This document shows positions 42,221 through 52,565 of a DNA stretch of 64,000 nt, in pieces. The translations under genes were made by a program, and so were the position numbers. Each line of letters begins with the position of its first letter. Position 1 is the stretch's first letter. A model generated the notes under the pieces. The model was not told the origin of the DNA and searched no databases. It worked only from the letters and a program-made list of their open reading frames with translations. Source of the DNA: Nitzschia sp. DOCU1 (taxonomy: Eukaryota > Bacillariophyta > Bacillariophyceae > Bacillariales > Bacillariaceae); assembly GCA_951394045.1 (NCBI GenBank), contig OX595985.1, positions 4,154,001-4,218,000 of the forward strand, read 5' to 3'.

Positions 42221-42406
42221 CGGATTATGGGTGCGTAGAACGAAATGGACGCTTTACGCATATCCATGTGTGCGTAAAACGAAATGATGGACGCTTTACG
42301 CATATGCGTTAACGGATTATGGTTGCGTAGAACGAAATGGACGCTTTGCGCATATCCATGTGTGCGTAAAACGAAATGATGGACGCTTTACGCATATGCG
42401 CGTTAA
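42221..42406. repeat. Two 92-bp tandem repeats built of four hairpins
   Basis: Units begin at 42221 and 42313 (CGGATTATGG). Each holds two roughly 46-bp halves with the inverted arms TGCGTAAAACG and CGCTTTACGCA around AAATGATGGA-like loops. The second halves have perfect TGCGTAAA/TTTACGCA stems; the first halves carry one change (GTAGAACG). Confidence 0.75.
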
Positions 42407-42738
42407 CTTGTGTCGTAACCGTTGCAAATAGATATCCAATGTGACGCTCAAAAGACAACTTTCTCTATCTATCAAAAAAAACCGTAAAAAAAGGCAATAA
42501 TATTGACGAAAATACCGTTTCGCGGTGTTCTGTTACTTTCTATGATTGAATTCCAATTCGAGCTGGCCGGTCAAAAATCGGTCTAAATAGGGCATATTTG
42601 AATTTTGAAAAGGACCCGGAGATTGCGGAAAAGACTAGGAAAGAGCGAGAGGCCTCGGACAGAGTTAGCAATGTAGCGTTCGGGAGTCGACATCGTTACA
42701 GGGGAAACACGGGGTAAAAAGCAAAAGCGCTGTTAATC
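42407..42738. other. Gene-free stretch next to copia D 5' LTR
   Basis: 332 bases, probably copia D leader. Directly after the 5' LTR the sense strand reads GATTAACAGCGC; I cannot assign a primer tRNA. No ORF. Confidence 0.4.
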
Positions 42739-42869
42739 GTCAGGATGAAAAACTATACTATCATTATCTCTATCGTCATTGGGGAGATGGATGGATGTGA
42801 GAGGCTCGGGGAAGGATGATGTGCAACGTCAGTCGACCCTGGAAGTAGTCCAGTGAGTCAATCCTGACA
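42739..42869 (-). repeat. Copia D 5' LTR
   Basis: About 130 bp, matching 35223-35353 with one internal base difference. GTGTG follows at 42870-42874. Outer ends read TGTCAGG and CCTGACA; both inner ends lack the terminal T or A. Confidence 0.8.
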
Positions 42870-44526
42870 GTGTGGACTCTTTCGGCACACGGTGCATTTA
42901 GGTAAGCGCCTGCTATATCGGCAGAGAGAACAGACAGTCCATTCAAGGACGCAAGTAAGAACGCAAGACGAATACTTTCCCTTGTCACAATGCTCGCATA
43001 GGTGACAGAAGAAGGCGGTTCAGTTTGGTCGCCCCTCGCGCATATCCTCGCCTTGCGGGTCATGTCCATCTTCACGTCGAAGACGACCATCAAATCGATC
43101 AGCTGCGATCCAACTGGGACTTTCTCTTCCGAATCAAGTACTTTGAGAGCCGGTAAAACCGTCTTGACCTCCTTGGCCATGGCGTTGGCCCAGTGCTGAG
43201 TCCCCGTCTTGCAATCGATTTCCAGTGCACGAGCCACATCCATCGGTCCGGGAACTTCAATTCCGAACTTCTCATTTTTGCGTCGCACGGCACGGCGTTT
43301 CACGGCTTTTAAAACACTGTCCCTTTTCTTGAGAGTGAACGGAACCCACCACGCAAAGGCCGGTTCCGAAACAAGCTTATTTGCCACCGCGTATTCAGCC
43401 AGTTGGACTGGGTATGCTTCCTTCGCATCTCTCAGGGGAATCCAAATTGTGCTTCCGTCATTTAATTCGGCACAAATTTCCCAGCCCTTTGTAGTGCGCT
43501 TTGGGATTTTCTGTCCTGCGCGTTCGATGAAACCATCGTCGGTTTTCAGAGCCGTACCATCACGCCTGTGGTCGACAAACTCCTTAACAAAATCAACTGA
43601 ATACCCTTCATCGTCCACAGACTCCATTATCGATTCAACAATTTGGTTAGCTGTGACAGATTCTACATCTCCATTAGCCCAAACGACCTCATATTGGGCG
43701 GTGTCAAGCAAAGGGTTCTCGTGATACTGCCCGATGAAGTCTCCCCTTGCATCTCGTTTGCGCCCCCGAATAACACCCGTCAGAACATTGTTACCGTCCC
43801 CTGTAGGTTTACGTATCTTCGTTGACACGTAATGATCGTACTCAAGGGGTTTGTCTTCTTCGTCGAAGGGAGGCGGAACAAACTCCTTATCCTGTTCATC
43901 AATATCATTTGTTTCATCATCCTCGTAGGGAATAAAAACTGGCACATTGTCCTCTGCCCGAATAAAACGTTTATCACCATCGTCTGGTTTTATTTCAATA
44001 CCTTTAATTCGCTCGCCAAGCTTTGCCGCCAGCTTCTCGGTGAACTCCTTCTTCATCTGCTTTATATCCTCGTTTTGAAGCTCATCCTGCGAGAGTGGAA
44101 TAACAGAAGAACGATGCAAAATACTGCCGTTCGAGGTGAGAACTGCTTGACAAAGCACATCAGGGACGTCGAAACTCGGTCCTAGCCAGCGACACAACTG
44201 CTTCTGGGGTTGATTTGATTCTCGTGGCGACCGGGCCCAGCACCAATCGTAAAAACCAAAATTGATCAAGTGTGAAATATCCGCCGTGTCCCCTGCGGCT
44301 ATCGTTGCTGCGCATTCACCGTTCTGCTCAGGATGACCTAGGGCAGTGTGACATCGTTGTTCCGCGCACGTCGCATAGCAACGGTCCCAGAGACAGGCAG
44401 GAACATTGCGGGCCAGCATCGTCCGCTCGTAGAGCCGACTGACCTCGCGAATTGCGTTTTCGGCTTGGGACTGATTGTGTTGATACGGTTCGACTGGTAA
44501 AATAGGAACTTGAGCCCGTTGACATC
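42870..44526 (-). pseudogene. pol: Copia E Pol middle part: integrase C-terminus and RT start
   Basis: From QRAQVPILPVEP (right) with the catalytic-type Glu in AENAIREVSRLYERT, through the long acidic linker (DDGDKRFIRAEDN…) and the RT start (VFDVKMDMTRKARICARGDQT, LSADIAGAYLNAPCAERVHT). The open frame is cut by gypsy H on the right and copia D on the left. It matches copia C Pol along its length and shows no internal stop. Confidence 0.9.
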
Positions 44527-45057
44527 TGCAGTACACTGCTTTGCACGTCGACTCCTTCGAATGATTGTGGTCCAAAATTATTAGTCTACTTAGTCATGTG
44601 TGACATCATGTGTGATGACGTAGCATGACGAAAGCGTTGCGCGCGGACGCGGACGCTAGGCCGGTCTCGGACATCGTCGGACAGGCCCATAACCTATTGA
44701 CGTCACCGACGACGTGACGTTGCACGACACAGGCATCGCGCATGACTCCTGCTGGTCAAATGCCGATGAGATCCTAGTGTCAATGCCACCTAAGATCTGG
44801 CACCTCGATGACATTGAGGTAACTATACTTTATTCCAGAGTAGCTGACGACGTCCAAAGAACCCTAGTACAACGTCGTAGCTAGTCTACTACAAGATGCA
44901 TCAACCTCCTGTTCGGATTGTTGTCGATGCATGTCAAAGGTCTCGACTCTACTAGAACTACGAGAGCCTACGAGACAACTTGCATGAGAAATACATCTAG
45001 TTTTTAACTTAGCCATAATTTTCACAACTATTTCGATCCTACAAACGACGTAGTGCA
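44527..45057 (+). repeat. Gypsy H 5' LTR
   Basis: 531 bp. Shares terminal bases with the gypsy B LTR but little else. The U3 part is rich in TGACG motifs. Confidence 0.92.
44601..44720 (+). promoter_or_regulatory. Cluster of TGACG/CRE-type motifs in gypsy H LTR
   Basis: TGACATCA at 44601, TGACG at 44616 and 44626, the perfect palindrome TGACGTCA at 44698-44705, and TGACGT at 44715. These are bZIP/CRE-type sites. In diatoms TGACGT elements are known in CO2/cAMP-responsive promoters. The 3' LTR carries the same cluster. Function here is inferred. Confidence 0.5.
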
Positions 45058-45075
45058 TAGTGTTAACACTCCACG
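45058..45075 (+). other. Putative primer-binding site of gypsy H
   Basis: TAGTGTTAACACTCCACG directly after the LTR; 17 of 18 bases equal gypsy B. Confidence 0.5.
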
Positions 45076-45110
45076 ACAATCGTCGTGATCAAGACTAACT
45101 TACCATCAAG

Positions 45111-46286
45111 ATGAAGCTTTCTAACGCAACCGTCGCGGCCGTCGCCGCTATCCCTCGGAACGACATGATGAAAAGGGGTTTTCAACGCGCTCCAATCCCT
45201 ATCCAACGTGAACCGGAAGTGATTGTGAACAAAGAGAAGCTTGTGACCTTCAAGTGCCGCAACATTCCAGACGATCCAAACTCGACTCAGTTTGAACTCT
45301 CGATTCTGCCTTTCAATGGCGACAAGTCGGCCGAGACCTGGTTTCGCTTGCAAGACAAGGCGGAAAAAGTGATCAAGGGTCAGAACTTGACCACTGGTCC
45401 GCAGAGGTACGAGTTCTATCGCCGTATCCTCATCGGAAAGGCTCTCGCCAGGTTCGAAGAGTCGGCAGCAGCCGCTGGAAACGAAACGATTGCAAATCTC
45501 AAGGCGACCCTACAAGGAGTCACCAATTACGTTCTCCCAGCTCGTGCACTTCAAACTCAGAAACGCTACATGCGCCGTTTGTGTCGCAAGCCTCCCGAGA
45601 TGACCATGAAGGAGTACATCAGTCGCTTCCAGCAGCTCAACCATTATTTGGCGTTGTTTGATACTACGCGTGGCGACAGGAACAAGCTACCCAAGGACGA
45701 GATTATCGAGCATGCAGAGTTTGCTATCCCCGCTAGTTGGCGTCAGCAGATGATCCTACAAGGTTTTGAGCCGATTGATCACACTTTGGATGAGTTCACC
45801 CAGTTCTGTGAGCGCCTCGAATTCACTGAAAAGTTACATGAAGCTAATCACGTCCGTAAGCCAAAGCCAGATGGCGCCCATCCTCCGAAGGGGAAGCGAG
45901 ACCCGAGAATGGATCACTCGAAGCCCGCTGCTAAGCGCGGCGCCAATGACAAGACTCCTCCCTTTAAATGTGCCTACCATGGCCCTAACTGGTCCCACAA
46001 CACCGGGGACTGCAAGATGGTGGTGGCGCAGGCCCAGAAGATGGCTGCCGCCCATGGAAATTTCATCAAGAACGGCGAAAAGAAGCCTCGTTACGGCAAC
46101 CGTACTTGGGTACGTGACGATGGCGGCGCCAACAAGAAAGAAGAACTGCATGCCATGATCCAGAACATGGTCAAGGATGCGGTCAAGGACGAGCGCAAGC
46201 GCAAGGCGGTTGATCCACCCGACGAGGAAAACTTCAATGTGGATGAACTCTTGGCTAACCTTGTCGCTAGCAACGATGAAAACTGA
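45111..46286 (+). CDS. gag: Gypsy H Gag
   Basis: 391 residues from the ATG at 45111 (MKLSNATVAA). Same architecture as gypsy B Gag: core with RYMRRLCRKPPEMTMKEYISRF, then a zinc-knuckle-like CAYHGPNWSHNTGDC (C-x2-H-x5-H-x4-C), then a basic and acidic tail. Ends in TGA (46284-46286), with Pol continuing in frame. Confidence 0.92.
   Translation: MKLSNATVAAVAAIPRNDMMKRGFQRAPIPIQREPEVIVNKEKLVTFKCRNIPDDPNSTQFELSILPFNGDKSAETWFRLQDKAEKVIKGQNLTTGPQRYEFYRRILIGKALARFEESAAAAGNETIANLKATLQGVTNYVLPARALQTQKRYMRRLCRKPPEMTMKEYISRFQQLNHYLALFDTTRGDRNKLPKDEIIEHAEFAIPASWRQQMILQGFEPIDHTLDEFTQFCERLEFTEKLHEANHVRKPKPDGAHPPKGKRDPRMDHSKPAAKRGANDKTPPFKCAYHGPNWSHNTGDCKMVVAQAQKMAAAHGNFIKNGEKKPRYGNRTWVRDDGGANKKEELHAMIQNMVKDAVKDERKRKAVDPPDEENFNVDELLANLVASNDEN
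46284..46286 (+). promoter_or_regulatory. In-frame UGA between gypsy H gag and pol (readthrough candidate)
   Basis: AAC TGA AGG TGT GAG CGA GTT: no other stop until the TAG at 46800. The TGT GAG C downstream is shared with gypsy B (TGA CGA TGT GAG C). The next ATG in frame is at 46323. Confidence 0.68.
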
Positions 46287-49200
46287 AGGTGTGAGCGAGT
46301 TGTACACGAAAAAGCTAGTTTAATGCATAATGTTAAGGACGAGTTATCCTATTACAAAGTCTCTGAAAGAGTAAGTGGGAAACGCAAAAATTGCGGATGT
46401 GACGAAGTTTTCGTTTTCCACGAGCAACGCGATGGAGCACGACATGCGCGCCCATCTGTCTATATACCATCCGAGCCGGGCGAGGTCTTCGCCTCATTGG
46501 ACCAATGCATTAATTACCGTATCGCGGCGGAATCGCACGCGATAACACGACTGTACAACCGGAGCTCACCAAAACGCCAGAAAACCGCGCCAGACGAAAT
46601 TCCGTACTGTTTCGTGCAAATTAACACGCGCCTAGGCAAGGCCAAGGCGGCAGCGTTGACGACGCTACTAGACACCGGAGCATCACGAGGACTGATCTCC
46701 GAGAAGCATGTCAAGAAACTACGTGTCAGGACGACACCATCGAGAACCACCTTCACGACAGCTGGAGGTGTTGTCGAGACACACCGCGAAGTAAAAATCT
46801 AGTTTAAACTCCCGGAATTTCATGCCAATAGGGTGATTGAATGGGTCTTCCAGGTGACATCCGACCTTGGCAACTACGACATGATCATTGGCAGAGATCT
46901 TCTGCGAGAACTAGGTGTCAAGTTCGACTTCAAGACAAGGGAAGTCGAATGGGACTCAGCTGCTATAGCAATGAAGATATATGGCGAGACGCCCGACGAA
47001 GACGCCTGGCAGGCCGACACAAATGGCGGTGCCAAGTCTATTAAACAAATCTTAGACGCTAAATATGTCCCAGCGGACATTCCGCAGAAAATCTCCGAGA
47101 TGGACCATCTGTCGGAAGAAGATAAATCCGCCCTCAAGACGCTTCTTCAGAAACATGAGACGCTCTTTGACGGCACGCTCGGCACGTGGAAAGGCGAGCC
47201 CTATGATATCGAGCTAAAGCCTAATGTCACGCCATATCATGCGAGGCCATATCCAGTGCCGAAGGCATATGAACAGACGCTACGCGACGAGGTCGATCGC
47301 CGCTGCGCAGTCGGTGTACTAAAGAAAGTTAACCGCTCTGAATGGGCGGCACCGTCGTTCATCATCCCAAAGAAGGACAAGACGGTACGGCTCATCAACG
47401 ACTTTCGCGAGCTCAACAAGCGAATCAAGCGGAAGCCATTCCCACTACCAAAGATACAAGAGCTACTGTTAAAACTAGAAGGTTTTCAGTACGCTACTAG
47501 CTTAGACCTAAACATGGGCTACTACCATGTGGAACTTAGTCCGAACGCAAAGAAACTTTGCACTCTCGTCTTCCCGTGGGGAAAATATGAGATGCAACGA
47601 CTACCTATGGGACTCAGCAATAGCCCCGATATCTTTCAAGAAAAGATGTCGTCGCTGTTCGCAGATCTAGAGTACATACGCACGTACATAGATGATCTTC
47701 TAGTACTTACTAAGGGTAGTTACCTAGACCACCTAGAGAAACTCGACGTGGTACTACAACGTCTGAAAGACACGGGACTCAAGGTGAACATCAAGAAGTC
47801 CTTCTTCGCGAAAGCGGAGCTCGAATACCTTGGCTACTGGATTACCCGAGACGGCATCCAACCCGTAGCAACCAAAGTGCAGGCAATTCAAGCCATGCTC
47901 GCACCGCGCAATAAAAAGGAACTACGCGCTTTCATCGGTATCGTGAATTATTATCGCGATATGTGGGTGCGCCGATCGCACATCCTCGCCCCGCTCGCAT
48001 CACTTACGTCGAAAACGGCTAAGTGGGAGTGGACCGGCGCGCACCAAGAGGCATTTGACACGATGAAGAAAATAATAAGTAAGGAGGTTCTCCTGACCTA
48101 CCCGAACTTTCAGTTACCGTTCGATATACATACCGACGCGAGCGACACGCAGCTTGGCGCAGTCATCTCGCAAAACGGTAAGCCAATCGCGTTCTATAGT
48201 CGCAAACTCAATCCTGCGCAGACACGGTATACTACTACCGAGCGGGAACTACTCGCTATTGTAGAAACACTCAAGGAGTTCCGTACGATGGGTCAACAGA
48301 TTCGCGTCTACACCGACCACAAGAATCTGACCTATAAAAACTTTAATACTGAACGCGTTATGCGCTGGCGACTCATCCTCGAAGACTATGGTCCCGAACT
48401 AGTATACGTTAGAGGTGAAACGAACGTAGTAGCGGATGCTCTTAGTCGACTTGGTAAAAACGAAAAGCCCTTTACCGAGGCCAACTTCGCAGAGTACTTT
48501 GGGGGCGACGAACTACCCGAAAGCGTCTTCCCCCTCACCTACAAGTACATTATGCGACATCAACGAAAAGATACCGCGCTGCTCCAGAAGGCAGCGTCGG
48601 ACAGTAGATATAGTGTAAAGGTTTTTCGTGGGGGCGGTAAGAAACGTCCTCTAGTAGTTAGAGATAGTAAGATAGTTAGTCCGCAGTCACTCCAACGTCG
48701 ATGCGTTGAGTGGTACCATGAGACACTGTGTCATCCGGGCGAGACCCGAACAGAGCACACGATTCGGCAGCACTTCTACTGGAAAGGACTGCGAACCGAC
48801 GTCGTCGATATCTGCAAAAAATGCAGGTTGTGCCAATTAACAAAATGCAAGACCCTTAAGTATGGGCACCTACCAATTAAGGAACCCGAGAGCGAACCTT
48901 GGGAAATCCTATGTGTCGGCCTCATAGGCCCTTATGCGATTAACCAGGGTAAACAAGACAAGGGTAAACAGAAACAACTCGAACTTTGGTGCCTTACGAT
49001 GATTGACCCGGCAACTGGCTGGTTCGAGATGGTTCGCGTACCCAACAAAGAGGCTTTTAGTATCGCCGAATTAGCCGAAAAGACGTGGTTCACGAGATAC
49101 CCGTGGCCGCAACAGGTTATTTATGACCGCGGTACGGAGTTCATGGGCGAATTCCGGCGAATGGTCAAGGAAGACTACGGCGTGCTTGCGCGCCCAATCA

Positions 49201-49688
49201 CTGCGAGGAATCCGCAGGCGAACGCAATACTCGAACGAGTACACCAAACTATCGGGAACATGATTCGTACGTTTGAACTGCAGCACTCAGATGATACAGT
49301 CGGACTCGATGGAATCCTGGCAGCCGTGATGTTCGCCGTTCGCGCGACATACCACACTATGCTACAGGCTACGCCGATGCAACTAGTATTCGGTAGAGAT
49401 GCTATTCTCAACACCCGCTTCGAAGCTAAGTGGAAGCTCATCCGTGAGCGCAAGATGCAACGCATTGTGAAGAACAATGCGGCAGAAAACAAAACGCGAT
49501 TGCCGTATGAGTATCGCGCAGGCCAACAGATCATGATCAAGCAGGACCAACAACGTAAGTTCGGTGCTAACCCCTACGATGGTCCGTATCCAATCGTCGC
49601 CGTGAATGACAACGGTACAGTACGTATCCAGAAGGGTGCCGTTACTCAGACTTGGAACATTCGTAACATACATCCGTATCATAGTTAA
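46287..49688 (+). pseudogene. pol: Gypsy H Pol with one nonsense codon
   Basis: Protease (TTLLDTGASRGLIS, then DMIIGRDLLRELG), RT (LINDFRELNKRIKRKPFPLP; TYIDDLLVLT), RNase H (IHTDASDTQLGAVIS, YTDHKNL), integrase zinc domain (CHPGETRTEHTIRQHFYW, CKKCRLCQ) and core D (position of LCVGLIGPY), D (IYDRGTEF), E (NAILERVHQ). Two defects: TAG at 46800-46802 where gypsy B has Gln (CAG to TAG), and Gly for Asp in the first integrase motif (LCVGLIG versus LCVDLIG in B), so integrase should be inactive. Otherwise open to TAA at 49688. Confidence 0.9.
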
Positions 49689-49703
49689 GTCCTGTCCCTC
49701 CGT

Positions 49704-49715
49704 CATGGGGGCGGG
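49704..49715 (+). other. Polypurine tract of gypsy H
   Basis: CATGGGGGCGGG before the 3' LTR, like gypsy B. Confidence 0.6.
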
Positions 49716-50246
49716 TGCAGTACACTGCTTTGCACGTCGACTCCTTCGAATGATTGTGGACCAAAATTATTAGTCTACTTAGTCATGTGTGACATCATGT
49801 GTGATGACGTAGCATGACGAAAGCGTTGCGCGCGGACGCGGACGCTAGGCCGGTCTCGGACATCGTCGGACAGGCCCATAACCTATTGACGTCACCGACG
49901 ACGTGACGTTGCACGACACAGGCATCGCGCATGACTCCTGCTGGTCGAATGCCGATGAGATCCTAGTGTCAATGCCACCTAAGATCTGGCACCTCGATGA
50001 CATTGAGGTAACTATACTTTATTCCAGAGTAGCTGACGACGTCCAAAGAACCCTAGTACAACGGCGTAGCTAGTCTACTACAAGATGCATCAACCTCCTG
50101 TTCGGATTGTTGTTGATGCATGTCAAAGGTCTCGACTCTACTAGAACTACGAGAGCCTACGAGACAAATTGCATGAGAAATACATCTAGTTTTTAACTTA
50201 GCCATAATTTTCACAACTATTTCGATCCTACAAACGACGTAGTGCA
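49716..50246 (+). repeat. Gypsy H 3' LTR
   Basis: 531 bp, about five differences from the 5' LTR. Followed by CATC and copia E integrase. Confidence 0.92.
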
Positions 50247-51445
50247 CATCGCTTCAAGAATTTGCCTTTAGTGAGAGAGAGAGCAGAGTCAGGAATTATG
50301 GATTCTGGGAATCCGACGGTACGGAAAACCTTGTCCAATGTAGTGTTAACTTTAGATTCTTTCGGGAGTGGAAAACCAGCTACCCATTGAAATGGCGTCG
50401 AGTAGACAGCCATGCAAGTGTTGCCTTCGAGTGACTTTGTGGGACCGAACTTCACATCAACAAACATTTTGCTTCGTAGTCGTCTGTACCGTAGGGCATA
50501 CTCTGTTGGCCGAAATAATCTGTCCCCTGAAACATGGCTCCAGTCTCGAACAGCTCGTTGCGTTGTCTTCGTCAATGTCCGCTGTGCTGCTTCGAGGCTT
50601 ATACGCCATCGTCGCGCCAGCTGGTCAGCGGTCACAAGCGTAGATTTCGCCGCCGTTTTCATCCCAGAAAGCGTGGCCATTACCCTGTCCCCTAAAGCGG
50701 AGGCGAGAGCAAGGTTGTGAAATGCAGAGCAGATACGTTTTTCAGCCTGTAGAAACAAGGAAACAGAAAGCAGATGTGTAGTATGCGTGGCCGAAATCGC
50801 GTTAAAATAGGAATCTCCACCGACTTGTCGCCGAAGATGCTCCTCCACGAGATTCGAACTTGAATCCGATGGCCTCCATTCCAACTCGCTGGTCATACGG
50901 ACATGTGTGTAGTTGATGGGATCTGTAGCCTCGGCACGAGCCGGTTTCCTGACGTGGAAATATGAAAAGGGCTTGTCGTATTGTAGTGGGATGTGTAGAC
51001 CGCTCTTGGGATCCAAAATACTGTGATCAGTGGCCGCCCGCTTATCCGGGGAAATGCGTTGCAAAGCCACGTCATTTACAATGATTTGGTTTTCCCTCAG
51101 TTGGTCAGGGCACAAGAGATGACAGGACATATTAGGTAGGACGAGTGCATGATCAAAAAGAAGGATGTAAGTGTGCATAGTTACCGGGCAATCATAGGCC
51201 ACGGCCACGAGGGCCTCGATAACATTCCTGATCGGCTCCATACTTTCATGAAAGCCGCTGACGTTGATGTTGGTGTTGTAGGTGTGAAGGACAAAACAAT
51301 GTTCGAGAGAGAATGCACATGTGTCGGCGTGTGAATCCAATTCGCAACGGGATACGAGAGTGTGTGTGTTAGACGAGTAAGACGCAATGATTCGCCGTAG
51401 CCATGAAATGCCACGATGTTGTGGGTAGGTGTATCAATCTTTCTT
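50247..51445 (-). pseudogene. pol: Copia E Pol N-terminal part: protease-like and integrase start
   Basis: Same frame as gag. Protease-like CELDSHADTCAF (D-S-H, as in copia C), then LLFDHALVLPNMSCHLLCP, the helical LARRWRISLEAAQRTLTKTT segment in place of an HHCC domain, and the first two integrase Asp (FVDVKFGP, IIPDSALSL). It is cut by gypsy H after KFLKRC. There is no ATG at its start. Two UGA codons, four codons apart, separate it from Gag. Confidence 0.88.
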
Positions 51446-51448
51446 TCA
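51434..51448 (-). promoter_or_regulatory. Double in-frame UGA between copia E gag and pol
   Basis: ACT CGG TGA AAG AAA GAT TGA TAC ACC: two UGA codons in the shared frame (51446-51448 and 51434-51436), then open Pol. Copia C has a single UGA-CUA here. Confidence 0.6.
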
Positions 51449-52565
51449 CCGAGTCATGGAAGACGCAACATGGCTGTTGTCCGCGCTCATAGTGGAGCTG
51501 GAAATTTCACTCTGTTGACCGGTTGAAATGGTGGTAGGCGTTTCATCCGACTTTGCGCTCGACACACTGCGATTTCCCGCCTTGCGCTTCAAATCCATCA
51601 CATAATCCTTTTCTTCTTTCGTGAACGTGTTCCAGATGGCAAAGGGATATGAGCCGTTATTAAATAAATGGCCTGATTCGGAAAATCTTCCTCCGCCTCT
51701 TCCTCGACCTCGACCACCTCTACCACTACCTCTTCCAAAACCTCGTCCTCGGCCTCTTCCACCACGTCCTCGTGCCTGATACCCGTTGCCTCGTCCGTCG
51801 CCACCTGAGCTAGTAGTGCTCAAAATATTCCTTGGGGGTGCCGCTTTCACCATACTCTCCGCGGCGTCAAGTTGGCCTCCAAGATAATCAATGGCTTGTT
51901 GATAATTCGTCAACAGCGTAGCATTCGAGAAAACAACTCCCTTCGCGATGGCAAGGCGCTCGTCCGCGATACGGGACAGCAAATTTCGTACCTTGGCCTC
52001 GTCTGTACGGCCTTCTCCGTATGCCTCCAGGTCGGCAAAAGCACTCTTATGACGTGCAATGAAACCATCCCATTGAAAATTCCGAGCCTTGCCATTCCAA
52101 AAGATAGTGTTCAGGGTATTTTCCGCCTTATTCTTTACCTGACTGATGTGTGAGGCACCAGCATACTGCGCCTTGAAAGATAGATAAGCGGCGCATCCAT
52201 CTTTGGTGCGATCAAACTGTTTAACAAACGCCCATGCATCAGTGCCATGAGTAACATGGCGCATGAGGTTGAACACCGTTTCATTGTCAATCTGGTAAGT
52301 GTCACCGGTGTGGTGAGCACGACGAACCAATTCGGAGCGAAAGGTGGGATTTCCAAAACCAGGGTCAGTGGCAGGCAGCTGAACTTCGGGGCGAATGACA
52401 TACTCCAGGGGAGTCCCTTCGGTTCCATAGGAAGAGCCAATCCAAGATTCAATGTCTTCGATCGTTTCCCTAGACTTTTTGCCCGTAGTAAACTTTTCCG
52501 GTAGGGTAGGGTTGCCGTCCTTCTTCACCCTATCCAAATCAATTTTGAACTTCTACAATTTGGTC
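51446..52565 (-). CDS. gag: Copia E Gag, 5' end lost in the gap
   Basis: At least 363 residues, open to the N gap at 52566, where the start must lie. Homologous to copia C Gag along the capsid region (FTTGKKSRETIEDIESWIGS, MRHVTHGTDAWAFVK, FWNGKARNFQW). It also has an RGG-rich block (repeated RGRG, RGGRG) before FSESGHLFNNGSYP. No zinc knuckle. The copy is well preserved. Confidence 0.88.

Larger units (their letters stand above)
35223..42869 (-). mobile_element. Copia D: LTR retrotransposon lacking protease and integrase core
   Basis: 7647 bp between 130-bp LTRs (35223-35353 and 42739-42869), flanked by GTGTG (35218-35222 and 42870-42874) inside copia E RT. From its 5' side (right): about 3.5 kb with no gene, a gag-like ORF without ATG, a short frame-shifted segment, a chromodomain-like segment, then RT and RNase H. 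No protease or integrase catalytic core is found. The LTRs differ at one internal site (GTTGACC/GTCGACC). Confidence 0.8.
44527..50246 (+). mobile_element. Gypsy H: Ty3/gypsy retrotransposon, nearly intact
   Basis: 5720 bp, 531-bp LTRs (44527-45057 and 49716-50246) with TGCAGTACACT...GTAGTGCA ends. Duplication CATC at 44523-44526 and 50247-50250. Inserted in copia E integrase. Gag, in-frame TGA, Pol with one extra in-frame TAG (46800-46802). Related to gypsy B but clearly diverged. The LTRs differ at about five positions. Confidence 0.94.
33615..52565 (-). mobile_element. Copia E: Ty1/copia retrotransposon split by copia D and gypsy H, cut by the N gap
   Basis: Its pieces are 33615-35222 (LTR, RNase H, RT end), 42870-44526 (RT start, integrase end), 50247-51445 (integrase start, protease) and 51446-52565 (Gag). 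Conceptual removal of D (GTGTG duplication) and H (CATC duplication) rejoins the Pol frame exactly at both sites (…KFLKRC/QRAQVP… and …ERVHT/ILGPEF…). It belongs to the same lineage as copia C. The 5' LTR and start of gag are lost in the gap. Confidence 0.9.

Noticed and set aside
40278..42303. ORFs of 60-100 codons in the copia D spacer
   Set aside because: Short, low-complexity, no homology I can see, no codon pattern.
42221..42406. CRISPR-like array
   Set aside because: Only two long repeats with internal hairpins and no unique spacers, in a eukaryotic TE context.
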